In this document: positions 62,574-64,000 of the stretch, piece by piece | Layout: each line of letters begins with the position of its first letter | How positions within the stretch are numbered: position 1 is the stretch's first letter | DNA from: Epiperipatus broadwayi | Lineage: Eukaryota > Onychophora > Udeonychophora > Euonychophora > Peripatidae | Direction of reading: 5' to 3' | Assembly (NCBI GenBank): GCA_028023455.1 | Contig: JAQFVV010012491.1 | Span: 62,001 to 126,000 of the forward strand | Length of the DNA: 64,000 nt | The notes under the pieces: model-generated | What the model saw: the letters and a program-made list of their open reading frames with translations, nothing else | The model's database searches: none | What the model was told of the DNA's origin: nothing | Translations under genes and position numbers: made by a program

Positions 62574-62586
62574 CCCCCCCCCCCCC
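62574..62586. repeat. Poly-C run (13)
   Basis: Thirteen consecutive C; the longest of the six G/C tracts. Confidence 0.9.
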
Positions 62587-62599
62587 GGTACAACGACAT

Positions 62600-63900
62600 A
62601 GTGACTTTTAATATTTACACTAGAAATGTGACTTGTTCAATTTTAATTTCCTCAGAATAGAATTATTTGTTTTTATTTTTTTTGCTCGGATAAGTAAATG
62701 TCTGTAAAAGTATAAAATATATAAAACTTCAAGATTCGGGAATATGCATATTATTTAGCTTATTAAAAATTTTTTTTCTTAAAAGAATAGATGACTTTAT
62801 CTTTTTTTATTTTAGATTTTGAAAATTATTGTTATTTATTTTATATATCCTTCCTTTCTAGGTTCAACATAATTTTCAAGTTCTCTGAACTTATAAAAAG
62901 TTTCTGCCCAAAAAAAATTGAAGGAAGTTAAAGCTAAAAAATAACAGAATATTATTTTTTAAACCCACAACTATTTTCATCCTTCCCACTCCTTGAAGAC
63001 TATACAAGAATGAAATATTTATGGTTACAATTTTTTGTCTATAAAAGCCAGAATTAAATCGATATTTATGATGGTAAAAGATTTGAAATGTATTACATAA
63101 TTCTATATCCTGAAAGGATCATATACGAACTGTCGATCCCTTTTAATGAGTTTTAATAAAGTTACTTGTCTTTTAATATTTTGAAATGTATTATATAATT
63201 GACAATTACATTTGCCTTTTATTTCTAATAAATATTTGAATGAAATTGTTATTACTTTCTTGGAATATAAATTTATGACGTTTAGAAGAATACTAATTAG
63301 AGTATGTAGAGTCAGTTTTTTATATTCAAATGATAGATTTTTTTTTTTTTTGTAAAGTCCTAATAAATATTCATTTATATATCATATTTATTTATAAAAG
63401 TTTATATTAAATACTGTTCTGTGAAATATTAAAAACTATTAACTTTTGTTTATTTTATCTACATATACACTTATATAATGGGTTTGTAAAAGCTCTAGGT
63501 ATTAGGTGGGAAATTAACACTAATGCTGATCAAATGACATTACTTGGCCATAATCCTATCTGTCTTCTGACAGAGCAATATTTTATTAGATACTGTCAAA
63601 TTGATATGAACTCTGTGTGATTACATGAATGACAGTTATGACTGTAGTTTATATAATAATTTGTGTTTGCTTTATACTATTCAAGCTTGCTGCTTTAAAA
63701 TGTTTTGCTATTGCTAATATTATTTTATATAATTATTGCCTAATATTTGTGATAGTAAAAACATTTACTTTCCTTCATTTTTATTTATATTATTATGATA
63801 ATATTATTTTAAAACTTTACTTTCACATTTTTTCTTTTTAATTCCATTTCTTCTGTTTTATTATTTATCTTTCTAATGTTTCTAACAGTAATAAAAAATG
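62600..63900. other. AT-rich stretch, no recognised element
   Basis: Only homopolymer runs (for example T12 at 63340-63351) and a hydrophobic low-complexity frame at 63629-63841. Confidence 0.5.
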
Positions 63901-63910
63901 TAAAATTAAG

Positions 63911-63955
63911 CTATGAAGAAGACTGCTAGCCATTCGAAACATTGACAAAAAAAAA
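63911..63955 (+). repeat. SINE/LINE-tail-like motif with A run
   Basis: CTATGAAGAAGACTGCTAGC is followed by CATTCGAAACATTGAC and a run of 12 A. The 'GATGAAGAC... CGAAACrTTG' pattern is typical of retroposon 3' regions in animals. The element may extend left; no 5' end is recognised. Confidence 0.5.
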
Positions 63956-64000
63956 AAACACCAAGCAATAAAATAGAAATTGAAGAACAAAAATATGAAT

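Overview
This is AT-rich eukaryotic DNA (by eye about three quarters A+T) from an invertebrate animal. The evidence is a four-exon stretch of a tetraspanin gene with GT-AG introns up to 24 kb long, many decayed non-LTR retrotransposons, tRNA-derived SINE-like insertions and several large foldback repeats. The species cannot be fixed from the sequence. There is no bacterial-style gene organisation, no operon and no CRISPR array.

Left half (about 1-32.1 kb). The only well-supported host gene is a tetraspanin on the minus strand. Its first coding exon is at 32016-32081, followed by exons at 7933-8124, 7020-7094 and 2088-2384. All junctions are phase 0 with good splice sites. The last part (TM4 and the C-terminal tail) is not recognised. 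A separate protein-like terminal exon candidate lies at 387-554 on the same strand. Intron 3 carries an RTE-type LINE and two inverted repeats. The 24-kb intron 1 is a graveyard: a retroposed tRNA-like sequence with a target-site duplication, a second LINE lineage, foldback repeats, an LTR retrotransposon with ~1.8-kb LTRs and a gag remnant, the longest RTE copy, and a candidate pogo/Tigger-like terminal-inverted-repeat element.

Right half (32.1-64 kb). I find no convincing host gene. It holds further RTE copies, nearly all broken, in both orientations (about 33.0, 34.5, 36, 41, 50-52 and 58-60 kb). It also holds a family of complex palindromic repeats at 33.7-34.3, possibly 34.8-35.3, 43.8-45.1 and 47.4-48.6 kb. 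Other items are a 353-bp element with 38-bp terminal inverted repeats at 37.0 kb, a SINE with a 7-bp target-site duplication at 56.7 kb, and a 3 x 74-bp tandem repeat at 61.9 kb. An unexplained GC-richer block at 53.9-55.2 kb contains a compact hairpin-rich segment and a 113-codon open frame.

Nothing here looks like a multi-gene system. The best candidates for something undescribed are the foldback family with repeated head-to-head copies, the retroposed pseudo-tRNA, and the GC-rich structured block.
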